A stretch of 64,000 nucleotides of DNA, from positions 1-64,000 of the forward strand of contig JABSRT010000023.1 in NCBI GenBank assembly GCA_013214945.1, in the 5' to 3' direction. The stretch is from Gammaproteobacteria bacterium (GTDB taxonomy: Bacteria > Pseudomonadota > Gammaproteobacteria > Enterobacterales > Psychrobiaceae). A program made the position numbers and the translations under genes. Below the pieces are notes generated by a model. The model was not told the origin of the DNA, searched no databases, and saw only the letters and a list, made by a program, of their open reading frames with translations. Positions 48,119 through 56,164 of this stretch are shown piece after piece; within the stretch, counting starts at the first letter, position 1, and each line of letters starts with the position of its first letter.

Positions 48119-50299
48119 ATGGTTGCAATTCGTGAAGGCCACCTAGCCGGGGTATTTGATCTTGAGGTTTGGGTAACAAAATTTGGGCTTGAAAAAAATC
48201 AAGTTGAGCTTTTTAAGACGCTTTATTTAAAATTGTTTCAGCTGGCTGGTGAGTCATCAGAGCTGAAACAAGTGTTAGATAAATCGCGTGAAATGGCCGA
48301 AATTTTGCAATCCATGCACATGGATTTGGACGCATTACAGGCGTCATTACTATATCCTTGGCACGAACAAAAGCTACTTGATGACGAGCAAATCGTAAAT
48401 TTAACCAATAATCGAGTTAAGGTGTTGGTGACCAATGTTTATGAAATGGCTGCGATTAAAACACTGCATGGCAAAGGCCGAAATTTATCAGGCGTTCAAG
48501 TCGATAACCTGCGCCGGATGTTAATGGCGATGGTCGCCGACGTCCGGGCGGTGGTGATAAAGCTTGCCGAACGCGTCGCGTATTTACGTGATATTAAAAA
48601 CGCCGACGAAGAAGTGCGGGTATTAGCCGCGCGGGAAATTTCGGATGTTTATGCCCCCCTTGCTAATCGGCTCGGCATTGGCCAGCTAAAGTGGGAACTT
48701 GAAGATATTTCTTTCCGCTATCTTCACCCTAAAATCTATAAAAAAGTTGCCAGTTTACTTGATCAAAAACGCCTTGAAAGAGAATCTTACATCGCGAGCT
48801 TTGTCAGTAATTTGTCCAATGAATTAGACGGATTATCGATTAAGGCGCAAGTTTACGGTCGACCAAAGCATATTTATTCAATCTGGAAAAAGATGGATAA
48901 AAAAGGACTCGCTTTTGATGAGTTGTTTGACGTGCGGGCGATTCGCGTGGTGGTTGATAAGCTCCATGATTGTTACTCGGCGTTAGGCACTATTCATACT
49001 CTATGGCATCACGTGCCGAGTGAATTCGACGATTACGTGGCTAACCCTAAGAGCAATGGTTACCAATCAATCCATACTATTGTGGTTGGGCCGGAAGGGC
49101 GCACCGTCGAAATTCAAATCCGTACCGAGAAAATGCACAATGATGCCGAGATGGGGGTTGCTGCGCACTGGCGTTATAAAGAAGGGGTAGGGGCGACTAA
49201 GGCCAGCAGTTTTGATGGCAAAATTGAATGGTTGCGTAAAATTTTGGCGTGGCAAGATGACGTTAAAGACAACAGTAACTTGGCCGATGATATTCGCTCT
49301 CAAGTGTTTGACGACCGAATTTATGTTTATACCCCAAGCGGTGAAGTAATTGATTTACCCAATGGCAGTACCCCATTAGATTTTGCCTATTATATCCATT
49401 CTCAGGTGGGGCATCGTTGCATTGGGGCCAAAATCAATGGCCGCATTGTTCCCTTTACTTACAAGCTAGAAACGGGTGAGCAGGTTGAAATTTTAACCAG
49501 CAAAGAGCCTAACCCGAAACGAGATTGGTTAAACCCTCGCTTGGCTTATGTTTTTTCGGCGCGTTCACGGGCGAAAATTCAGCACTTTTTTAAGTTGCAA
49601 GACAAGGAAAAAAATCATGCAGCAGGCGTCGAATTATTAGACGTTGAATTAGCGCGAGTAAATTTAAAGTTGAGTGATTGCCAACGGGCGCTTAAGAAAT
49701 ACAATGTCAGTCAGCTTGATGATTTAGTGGCGGCCGTTGGTTGTGGTGATATCAAAATTAATCAATTGATTAACTACTTGCAACAACAATTACAGCCAGC
49801 ACCGGCGCCAGAGCCCTTGCAGTTCAAAAAAGCAACGACTCAAACGGCTAATCGAAGTGAAGTTGTGGTTGAAGGCGTCGGTAATTTATTGACCCATATT
49901 GCTAAATGCTGCCAACCAATCCCAGGGGATTTAATTGACGGTTTTATTTCTCAGGGTAAAGGAATTTCGGTGCACCGCAGTGATTGTGAGCAATTAAAAG
50001 AATTATTGCATCGTCATCCTGAGCGCAGTGTTGAGGTGAATTGGGGCGGGCAGTCAACGGCGGGTTATTCACTGGACGTGATAATCTTTGCCAATGATCG
50101 TAATGGCTTAGTCCGAGATATTACCGCAGTCATTGCCAATGAAAAAGTCAGTTTGTTAGGCATGAACACTCATACTAATCAGCAAACTCAGGTCGCAACT
50201 ATTGAGTTAACGCTTGAGGTGGCTGGGCAAGAGATATTAAGCCGAACCATCACTAAGTTGACCAGTGTTGATGAAGTCTTTGAGGTTAAACGACGTTAA
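48119..50299 (+). CDS. relA: GTP pyrophosphokinase RelA
   Basis: This 726-residue ribosome-associated (p)ppGpp synthetase has an inactive hydrolase domain (about residues 25-190; the HD metal site is lost, with HMDLDALQASLLYPW instead). The synthetase domain (about 230-370) contains FDELFDVRAIRVVV, the RelA-type EFDD motif and NGYQSIHT. TGS, helical, zinc-finger (CCQPIPGDLI) and C-terminal ACT domains follow. The EFDD motif marks monofunctional RelA rather than SpoT. It is the second gene of the rlmD-relA unit. A perfect AT-rich inverted repeat lies 25 bp downstream. Confidence 0.96.
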   Translation: MVAIREGHLAGVFDLEVWVTKFGLEKNQVELFKTLYLKLFQLAGESSELKQVLDKSREMAEILQSMHMDLDALQASLLYPWHEQKLLDDEQIVNLTNNRVKVLVTNVYEMAAIKTLHGKGRNLSGVQVDNLRRMLMAMVADVRAVVIKLAERVAYLRDIKNADEEVRVLAAREISDVYAPLANRLGIGQLKWELEDISFRYLHPKIYKKVASLLDQKRLERESYIASFVSNLSNELDGLSIKAQVYGRPKHIYSIWKKMDKKGLAFDELFDVRAIRVVVDKLHDCYSALGTIHTLWHHVPSEFDDYVANPKSNGYQSIHTIVVGPEGRTVEIQIRTEKMHNDAEMGVAAHWRYKEGVGATKASSFDGKIEWLRKILAWQDDVKDNSNLADDIRSQVFDDRIYVYTPSGEVIDLPNGSTPLDFAYYIHSQVGHRCIGAKINGRIVPFTYKLETGEQVEILTSKEPNPKRDWLNPRLAYVFSARSRAKIQHFFKLQDKEKNHAAGVELLDVELARVNLKLSDCQRALKKYNVSQLDDLVAAVGCGDIKINQLINYLQQQLQPAPAPEPLQFKKATTQTANRSEVVVEGVGNLLTHIAKCCQPIPGDLIDGFISQGKGISVHRSDCEQLKELLHRHPERSVEVNWGGQSTAGYSLDVIIFANDRNGLVRDITAVIANEKVSLLGMNTHTNQQTQVATIELTLEVAGQEILSRTITKLTSVDEVFEVKRR

Positions 50300-50323
50300 T
50301 TTAGCGTGGTAGGCACAGACATT

Positions 50324-50362
50324 AGATTGTTGTTTAGTTTGATTTAAACTAAACAACAATCT
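50324..50362. repeat. Perfect 17-bp inverted repeat after relA
   Basis: AGATTGTTGTTTAGTTT and its exact reverse complement flank a 5-nt loop (GATTT). It lies between the convergent relA and SEC-C genes. It is AT-rich and lacks a T-tract, so it may be a terminator or a protein site. Confidence 0.7.
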
Positions 50363-50398
50363 CATTTAAGGCTGTTGCTAGATTGGTTGTTCGTTAAG

Positions 50399-50731
50399 TT
50401 AACTACAGCACTTTTTATATTTTTTGCCGCTGCCACAGCTACATGGATCATTACGCTGGGGTGTTTTCTCAAAGCGGGTGGTTTGAGGTTTGTTTAATAG
50501 CGCGTCTAATTCAATGATATTTTCTGGGCTGTCGGCATCAATCGTGATATTAGCCACTAAGTTATTCTCAGTAAGTCGGGCTTCAACTTCAGTTTGGCGT
50601 TGCTCGCTAGCGACGACCAACGTTAATGGCGACTCTTCTGTACCAAGTTTGATATCACGTTTGGTGTTATAACCAGACTTGACGTGATTCTCTCTAATTT
50701 CGATCCGTCCTTTATAATACAAGTTATGCAT
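50399..50731 (-). CDS. SEC-C/SWIM metal-binding motif protein, PBPRA1643-like
   Basis: This 110-residue protein has a C-terminal SEC-C zinc motif (RNDPCSCGSGKKYKKCC) like that of SecA and YecA. The N-terminal FYYKGRIEIRENHVKSGYNTKRDIK-type region (here MHNLYYKGRIEIRENHVKSG) is the mark of the PBPRA1643-type family (TIGR04102 as I recall), whose role is unknown. The ATG at 50731 has GAGGA 6 nt upstream; an in-frame extension to 50893 contains no recognised domain and is probably not translated. It is convergent with relA. Confidence 0.87.
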   Translation of the reverse strand: MHNLYYKGRIEIRENHVKSGYNTKRDIKLGTEESPLTLVVASEQRQTEVEARLTENNLVANITIDADSPENIIELDALLNKPQTTRFEKTPQRNDPCSCGSGKKYKKCCS

Positions 50732-50933
50732 GTTGTTTCCTCGTTCAGTAAAGCGATACCCACACGACTTGTTAAATAATAAATGTTCAACGATTTTGGC
50801 AAGGTACGACAAATCGCGCATTATCACACGATTTAATCTGATATTCGAGGGACATTTATAGACATTGCCACGCCAAGCAACAAAATTGTCCAATTATGCA
50901 CTATGCCACCCGATATCGGTCGCTCTGACAAGA

Positions 50934-51557
50934 CTAATGGCTTAATGCATCATGTTTTCGTTCGCGCATTGCCTGATTAAGAATTTGCCACGCAGAGCTC
51001 AAAAACAGGGCGGCAAGAACAAATGCTACGGCCAAATCAGACCAAGCGGAACCGGTTACCCAAACCCCAGAAGCTGCAGCCAACACAATTAAATTGCCAA
51101 TGGCATCATTACGGCTGCACAGCCATACTGAACGAACATTGGCATCGCCATCTTTATATTTTCGCAATAAAAAGACACTAAGCAAGTTAGCTAGGCAAGC
51201 GGCGATGGCGACAGTGCCCATAGTTAGCGCATTGGGGGAGTTAGTATAAAAGATATGATAAACCGTTGAACCACTGACCCAGAGCGCCATCACAAGTAAG
51301 CTGATGCCTTTGGCCATGGCAGCATTGCTGCGGATAGTGAGCGATTTACCGATGACCCATAAGCTTAAGCCATACGTTAAGCTGTCGGCTAAAAAGTCTA
51401 ATGCATCGGCTTTTAATGCCTGTGATTGGGCGCCGATCCCGGCCGAAATTTCAACCAAAAACATGATCGCATTAATGGCTATGACCCACCATAAAATACG
51501 TTTGTAGGCTGAACTCATGCCATCAAAATTTTTCTCGTGCCCACAGCAAGCTGCCAT
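50934..51557 (-). CDS. Cation transporter of the CDF family
   Basis: This 207-residue membrane protein has about five to six helices and the CDF-type acidic pattern in helix 2/5 (KADALDFLADSLTYGLSL, SRNDAIGNLIVLAAASGVWVTGSAWSDLAVAF). The N-terminal CCGHEK cluster could bind metal. It lacks the long cytoplasmic C-domain of YiiP, so it belongs to the short CDF-like group. It should export Zn2+, Cd2+ or a related divalent ion. AGGAGAGTT precedes the ATG at 51557. A MerR-type metal regulator is divergent from it, and the shared promoter has the 19-bp spacer typical of MerR control. Confidence 0.88.
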   Translation of the reverse strand: MAACCGHEKNFDGMSSAYKRILWWVIAINAIMFLVEISAGIGAQSQALKADALDFLADSLTYGLSLWVIGKSLTIRSNAAMAKGISLLVMALWVSGSTVYHIFYTNSPNALTMGTVAIAACLANLLSVFLLRKYKDGDANVRSVWLCSRNDAIGNLIVLAAASGVWVTGSAWSDLAVAFVLAALFLSSAWQILNQAMRERKHDALSH

Positions 51558-51607
51558 AACTCTCTCCTGATTAAAATGCCAATTGGCAATCAATATTATT
51601 TGAGTTT

Positions 51608-51638
51608 ATGATAAAACCTCTAGTTACTAGAGGTTCAA
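51608..51638 (-). promoter_or_regulatory. MerR-type metal-responsive promoter
   Basis: On the minus strand -35 TTGAAC (51633-51638) and -10 TATCAT (51608-51613) are separated by 19 bp, the overlong spacer that MerR activators correct. A perfect 10-bp-arm dyad, AACCTCTAGT-T-ACTAGAGGTT (51615-51635), fills the spacer. It drives the cation transporter gene and lies between it and merR. Confidence 0.85.
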
Positions 51639-51669
51639 CTGTTATTTGGTTATTACTGGAGATTAATTT

Positions 51670-52068
51670 ATGGCGGTGTATTCGATAGGTCAGTTAGCTA
51701 AATTGACAAATTGCAAGGTACCAACAATTCGTTATTACGAGCAAATTGGCTTGTTAAGCCAGCCTGCTCGAACGTTAGGCAATCAACGCCGCTATAATGG
51801 CGAGCACCTGAGTCGGCTGCAGTTCATTCGCCATAGCAGGGCGCTTGGTTTTAATTTAGAGGAAATTAGTCAACTGATCCACTTACAAGGTTGTACTAAA
51901 CACTCTCCCCATGACGCTCACGCAATAGCGACCAGTCACCTGTTAGATATTCAGAAAAAAATACGTCAGTTACAAGCATTAGAACGTGAACTTGCGCAAG
52001 TGACCAATTGCTGTAACAAAAACACATCGTATCAGTGCAAGGTTTTAGAAGCCTTAAATGATTTCTAA
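51670..52068 (+). CDS. MerR-family metal-responsive regulator (ZntR/CadR/PbrR-like)
   Basis: This 132-residue activator has an N-terminal MerR winged helix (YSIGQLAKLTNCKVPTIRYYEQIGLL), a long dimerisation helix (about 80-112) and a metal-binding end. Cys75 and the C-terminal Cys114-Cys115 with Cys123 match the cysteine layout of ZntR and its Cd/Pb relatives. Metal choice between Zn, Cd and Pb cannot be settled from the sequence. The divergent cation transporter and the dyad promoter support a metal-efflux circuit. The gene starts 35 bp from the dyad. Confidence 0.9.
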   Translation: MAVYSIGQLAKLTNCKVPTIRYYEQIGLLSQPARTLGNQRRYNGEHLSRLQFIRHSRALGFNLEEISQLIHLQGCTKHSPHDAHAIATSHLLDIQKKIRQLQALERELAQVTNCCNKNTSYQCKVLEALNDF

Positions 52069-52182
52069 TGACTTGGTAATGCCACGTGCTGGTGAACACT
52101 TAATTAAAGGAATTAGTATTATAGCCAGATCTGTAACATTACAATTGGTGCTAGCTATTTAAATTACCAATAAAATACGGAC

Positions 52183-52218
52183 ATAAAAAAGCGGTCGTTG
52201 ATATGTCAACGACCGCTT
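52183..52218 (-). terminator. Terminator of the symporter operon
   Basis: A 13-bp perfect stem, AAGCGGTCGTTGA / TCAACGACCGCTT with loop TATG, is followed on the minus strand by a run of six T residues. It lies 24 bp after the symporter stop codon. Confidence 0.88.
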
Positions 52219-52242
52219 GGCTAAATAAATTGTTACAGTTGT

Positions 52243-53946
52243 TTAATGATCGAGTGCTTCACCTGCTCCTTTAGGGAAACGGATTGACTCAACCATATCT
52301 TGAATCTCCTGTGGGGTTTCAGCCGTTACTTTAGCGACAGCAAAAGCTGTTACAAAGTTAACTATCATGCCGATGGTACCGATACCTTCAGGTGAAATAC
52401 CCATGAACCAGTTGTCAGCATTATTGGCCGCTGGGTTAATAAACTTAAAGTAGATAATATATGCTGCGGTAAAGCTTAAACCAAGCACCATACCAGCGAT
52501 CGCACCTTCTTTGTTCATTTTCTTGTGGAAAATACCCATGATGATAGCTGGGAACAATGATGAAGCTGCTAGGCCAAAGGCAAAAGCAACAACGGCGGCG
52601 ACGAATCCTGGTGGGTTAATACCAAAGTAGCCGGCTATCACAATACCAACAGCAGCGGCAATACGGGCATAGCCTAATTCTTGTTTATCTGAAATATCCG
52701 GTGCCCAGTTTTTCTTGAGTAAATCGTGTGATACCGAAGTTGAGATAACGAGTAATAAGCCAGCAGATGTAGACAGTGCAGCAGCTAGGCCACCGGCCGC
52801 TACTAATGCAATTACCCATGCTGGTAAATCAGCAATTTCAGGGTTGGCTAACACGATGATGTCACGGTCAATTTTCATTTCGTTACGTTCATCGCCAGAG
52901 TAGAACATCTTGCCATCGCCATTCTTATCGTTAAACTCGATAAGGCCAGTTCTTTCCCAGTTCTTTATCCAGCTTGGTGCTTTGGCATACTCAGTACCCG
53001 TCATTTCTGGACCATTGATCGTTTCAATCATGTTAACTCGGGCAAATGAAGCCAGCGCAGGAATAGTGGTATACATGATACCAATAAATACTAGTGCCCA
53101 GCCTGCTGAGATTCGAGAATCTTTAACCTTAGGTACGGTGAAGAAACGGACGATAACATGTGGTAAACCCGCAGTACCAACCATTAGCGCGCCAGTGATA
53201 CAAAATACATCTAGGGTGCTCTTTCTACCCTCAGTATAGGCGCCAAATCCAAGCTCTTTAGTTAAGCCGTCAAGCTTATCAAGCAAGTAACCTGAGCCAT
53301 CAACCATTTCGCTACCAAAACCAAGCTGAGGAATAGCTTGACCTGTCATCATCACCGAGATGAAAATTGCTGGTACCATAAAGGCAAAGATTAAAACACA
53401 ATATTGAGCGACCTGAGTATAAGTAATGCCTTTCATACCGCCTAATACAGCATAAAAGAATACTACAGCCATGCCGATAACGACGCCGGTCTCAATTTCA
53501 ACTTCTAAGAAACGTGAGAATACTACGCCGACACCACGCATTTGACCTGCAATGTATGTAAAGCAGATGAAAATAGCACAGAATACCGCAACAGTACGCG
53601 CGGCATTTGAGTAGTAACGATCGCCGATAAAGTCAGGTACGGTAAACTTCCCGAACTTACGAAGGTAAGGCACCATACACAGCGCCAGTAAGACATAACC
53701 ACCAGTCCAACCAAGCAAGTAAACGGAACCGTCAGAGCCGGTAAATGATACGATACCAGCGAGTGAAATAAATGAAGCCGCCGACATCCAGTCAGCTGCT
53801 GTTGCCATGCCGTTCATGACCGGGTGAACCCCACCACCCGCAATATAGAACTCTTTGGTTGTGCCAGCGCGCGCCCAAATAGCAATGCCAATGTATAAGG
53901 CGAAGGTAAATCCAACAATAATATAGGTTAAAGTTTGTACGTCCAT
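52243..53946 (-). CDS. VC_2705-type sodium:solute symporter
   Basis: This 567-residue SSS-family transporter has about 13 helices and belongs to the VC_2705-type subfamily, related to the acetate permease ActP. Characteristic parts are the start AGGGVHPVMNGMATAADWMSAASFISLAG, RYYSNAARTVAVFCAIFICFTYIAGQMRG (sodium-site region), and an inserted acidic loop with FNDKNGDGKMFYSGDERNEMK. NDKNGDG resembles an EF-hand-like calcium loop. Substrate is likely a short carboxylate such as acetate or lactate, but this is an inference. It follows its small subunit gene by 9 bp, and GGAGTAAACC precedes the ATG. Confidence 0.9.
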   Translation of the reverse strand: MDVQTLTYIIVGFTFALYIGIAIWARAGTTKEFYIAGGGVHPVMNGMATAADWMSAASFISLAGIVSFTGSDGSVYLLGWTGGYVLLALCMVPYLRKFGKFTVPDFIGDRYYSNAARTVAVFCAIFICFTYIAGQMRGVGVVFSRFLEVEIETGVVIGMAVVFFYAVLGGMKGITYTQVAQYCVLIFAFMVPAIFISVMMTGQAIPQLGFGSEMVDGSGYLLDKLDGLTKELGFGAYTEGRKSTLDVFCITGALMVGTAGLPHVIVRFFTVPKVKDSRISAGWALVFIGIMYTTIPALASFARVNMIETINGPEMTGTEYAKAPSWIKNWERTGLIEFNDKNGDGKMFYSGDERNEMKIDRDIIVLANPEIADLPAWVIALVAAGGLAAALSTSAGLLLVISTSVSHDLLKKNWAPDISDKQELGYARIAAAVGIVIAGYFGINPPGFVAAVVAFAFGLAASSLFPAIIMGIFHKKMNKEGAIAGMVLGLSFTAAYIIYFKFINPAANNADNWFMGISPEGIGTIGMIVNFVTAFAVAKVTAETPQEIQDMVESIRFPKGAGEALDH

Positions 53947-53955
53947 GGTTTACTC

Positions 53956-54219
53956 CTATTCTTCTACGTTATATTTTTTGTCTAAATCGTTCATCTTTTT
54001 AACGTAGATGAAGATTAGTGCAATAAAGACATACATCGCGCCTTGTTGAGCAAACCAAAAGCCCAACTTAAAGCCCATAAATGTAATAGTGTTTAACTCT
54101 TCGATGAAAAGGATCCCACAACCATAAGAGACCACAAACCAAACCGCGAGTAACTTAAACATCATGCGAAGGTTCTCTTTCCAGTACTTATCTGCCTGTT
54201 CTTTAGATTCGAAACTCAT
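53956..54219 (-). CDS. DUF4212 small subunit of sodium:solute symporter
   Basis: This 87-residue protein has two membrane helices (about 18-42 and 50-76) and the family pattern YWKENLRMM...LLAVWFVVSYGCGILF. DUF4212 proteins are always next to VC_2705-type symporters and are thought to be an accessory subunit. The stop is 9 bp from the symporter start, and AAGGAG precedes the ATG, so it is the first gene of a two-gene operon. Confidence 0.9.
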   Translation of the reverse strand: MSFESKEQADKYWKENLRMMFKLLAVWFVVSYGCGILFIEELNTITFMGFKLGFWFAQQGAMYVFIALIFIYVKKMNDLDKKYNVEE

Positions 54220-54556
54220 ATACTGCTCCTTTTGTTTTTTCGTTATTTTGGAGTTACGTAATCTAATCTAGCAGTGCAGTAGTAGAGTTAAATCCAGACC
54301 TTAGTCTATAGATTTTTGGCTTATAAAATTAACAAAGTATGCTAAAGTCCTGTTACGGCAGAGGCTTAGCCAGATTGCCCTTGCCTGTGAGCAGTTAAAA
54401 CTAAAATTAATCAGCAAAAAACTCGACTATGGTCTAGTAAAAAAACAATAAATAGCTTGAGCGTTTTAGAACAATACGTTTTAATTAAAATTAGAAGCGT
54501 AGTGACTAATTTTTATTTTCTTATTTATTTATTTTTGAATATTTTTCAGAGGCACC
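54220..54556. other. Divergent promoter region without a gene
   Basis: These 337 bp separate the symporter operon from the divergent diguanylate cyclase gene and are strongly AT-rich. They should contain both promoters. I saw no small ORF with a ribosome-binding site, no clear operator palindrome and no known RNA motif. Confidence 0.35.
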
Positions 54557-55594
54557 ATGAAATTTTCAGATGATTCTAACTTAGCTGCTAAATATTTACG
54601 TTTGGCAGTACCAAAAATGGTGCAACATAAAATCGTACCAAACCCACTTAATTATGCATTGTGGTATAGCTATTTTTCTAATGTGTCAAAAGATTTAAAC
54701 ACCGCGCTAGACAGTACAATTGAACGTTTTGGTACCTGTCCCCAGGTGGTGAGTGAAGCATTGTTTTTGTCACACTTATCAGACACTGACAAACTGGATC
54801 AAGTTGAAGGGTTTCAAGATTCGTTAATGAATTTGGCCAGTGGATTATCTGACAGTATTGAAGCGACCACACTCGATACTGGGACCCATTCAAACGAATT
54901 AAAAAAGAACCTACTAGAGCTAAATTCATCACTTGAGACAAGTGATGAACCATCGGTAATTAAGCAGTTGGCAACTTCTGTCCAAGCAATTTGTGAAAGC
55001 AATGATAAATTTCAACGCCAGATTGATTTGGCGTTATCAGAAATTGCGACGTTAAAATCTGAACTTGAAAATAGTAAACTTGAGGCGACAACCGATCATT
55101 TAACCGGTCTGTTTAACCGACGAGTGCTTGGCTCAATGTATCAAGATTTGTCGATGAAAAGTGCTGATATTGATATTGCACTGATAATGATTGATATTGA
55201 TCACTTTAAAAAATTCAATGATACCTTTGGTCACAATATGGGTGATCAGGTCTTAAAGTTTGTCGGTAAATTATTACTTAATGAATGTAAATCGCCCTGT
55301 ATTCCAGTTCGTCTTGGTGGTGAAGAGTTCACCATTTTATGCCCATCGTATAGTGTCAAACAAGCAGAGAAACTCGCTGAAGTCATCAGGCGTAAACTTG
55401 CTAGTGCCCCTTTAGTTAACGGCAAAACTAACGAAAAGATCCCACCGATCACGGCGTCTTTTGGCGTGGCACTCGCGGGTCCTAACGATATATTAACAAC
55501 GGTATTAGAACGAGCAGACATGGCATTGTACTCAGCGAAATCTAATGGTCGCAACAGAGTGGAAGTCGCAGATTCTATGGCACAATTAAATTAG
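54557..55594 (+). CDS. Diguanylate cyclase (GGDEF, soluble)
   Basis: This 345-residue protein has an uncharacterised helical N-terminal region (about 1-170) and a C-terminal GGDEF domain (about 175-340). The active-site motif is GGEEF (RLGGEEFTIL, about residues 253-257), and metal-binding DIDHFKKFNDTFGH is intact, so activity is likely. The inhibitory I-site is not in the standard position: where RxxD is usual the sequence is KSPC, so product inhibition is probably lost. No membrane segment exists. AGAGG precedes the ATG. It is monocistronic. Confidence 0.9.
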   Translation: MKFSDDSNLAAKYLRLAVPKMVQHKIVPNPLNYALWYSYFSNVSKDLNTALDSTIERFGTCPQVVSEALFLSHLSDTDKLDQVEGFQDSLMNLASGLSDSIEATTLDTGTHSNELKKNLLELNSSLETSDEPSVIKQLATSVQAICESNDKFQRQIDLALSEIATLKSELENSKLEATTDHLTGLFNRRVLGSMYQDLSMKSADIDIALIMIDIDHFKKFNDTFGHNMGDQVLKFVGKLLLNECKSPCIPVRLGGEEFTILCPSYSVKQAEKLAEVIRRKLASAPLVNGKTNEKIPPITASFGVALAGPNDILTTVLERADMALYSAKSNGRNRVEVADSMAQLN

Positions 55595-55714
55595 TTTTTA
55601 GCATGGGGTGTTGTCGTTATAACCGATTAAATTAACGGTAATAGCCCAGTTTGAAATTCAGGATCTCAACAGATAATAGCGAACGTAATTTTATTTTTAG
55701 CTGATTTACAGAAA

Positions 55715-55792
55715 GCTTAATTTGAATGCTTAATTTGAATGCTTAATTTGAATGCTTAATTTGAATGCTTGGTTGGAATACTTAGTTGGAAT
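55715..55792. repeat. Tandem repeat, 13 bp x 6
   Basis: The unit GCTTAATTTGAAT occurs four times without change (55715-55766) and is followed by two diverged copies (GCTTGGTTGGAAT and ACTTAGTTGGAAT). The array is 78 bp long and lies between the diguanylate cyclase gene and the tRNA genes. The period is not a multiple of three and it is not inside a gene. Confidence 0.92.
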
Positions 55793-55862
55793 TCTAAAAT
55801 ATCGTAGCAATTGAAATAATAAATGATTAGCAGATAGTGCCATGGGGATTGGGTAGAAAAAT

Positions 55863-55939
55863 TGGCGCGCATGGAAGGAGTCGAACCTCCGACCGCCTGG
55901 TTCGTAGCCAGGTACTCTATCCAGCTGAGCTACATGCGC
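55863..55939 (-). tRNA. tRNA-Arg (anticodon ACG)
   Basis: The 77-nt minus-strand gene folds as a cloverleaf with acceptor GCGCATG/CATGCGC, D arm, and anticodon stem CCTGG/CCAGG around CTACGAA. It also has a standard TTCGA T-arm and an encoded CCA end. The anticodon ACG is normally edited to ICG by TadA. It is the second gene of a tRNA-Ser/tRNA-Arg transcript, 19 bp after tRNA-Ser. Confidence 0.95.
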
Positions 55940-55958
55940 ACTAATCATAAAAAACAAA

Positions 55959-56050
55959 TGGCGGAGAAGGAGGGATTCGAACCCTCGATGGGATTTAAAG
56001 CCCATACTCCCTTAGCAGGGGAGCGCCTTCGGCCACTCGGCCACCTCTCC
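55959..56050 (-). tRNA. tRNA-Ser (anticodon GCT)
   Basis: The 92-nt minus-strand gene has the long variable arm of class II tRNAs and the anticodon loop CTGCTAA (anticodon GCT) within CTCCC/GGGAG. The acceptor stem is GGAGAGG, and CCA is encoded. It reads AGC and AGU serine codons and lies in one transcript with tRNA-Arg. Confidence 0.95.
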
Positions 56051-56062
56051 GTCTTGCAGTGC

Positions 56063-56090
56063 ATATTAAAGTCTTATGGTGAAAAGTCAA
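56063..56090 (-). promoter_or_regulatory. Promoter of the tRNA-Ser/tRNA-Arg transcript
   Basis: On the minus strand TTGACT (56085-56090) and TAATAT (56063-56068) are separated by 16 bp and lie 12 bp upstream of the mature tRNA-Ser 5' end, in the right place for the tRNA operon promoter. Confidence 0.6.
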
Positions 56091-56164
56091 CACTAAAACT
56101 GGTTGTTTGCACAATATTCATGCAAACAAGAGCTTAAATGCAATAATTCACCAGTTTTATGTAT

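Noticed and set aside
50732-50893. 54-residue N-terminal extension of the SEC-C protein
   Set aside because: The family normally starts at the internal Met, which has GAGGA upstream. The extension shows no domain.
55862-56137. 91-codon plus-strand ORF (and a similar minus-strand one at 55730-56005) over the tRNA genes
   Set aside because: Both run through tRNA-Arg and tRNA-Ser; peptides such as EGFEPS are the well-known artefact of translating across tRNA T-arms.
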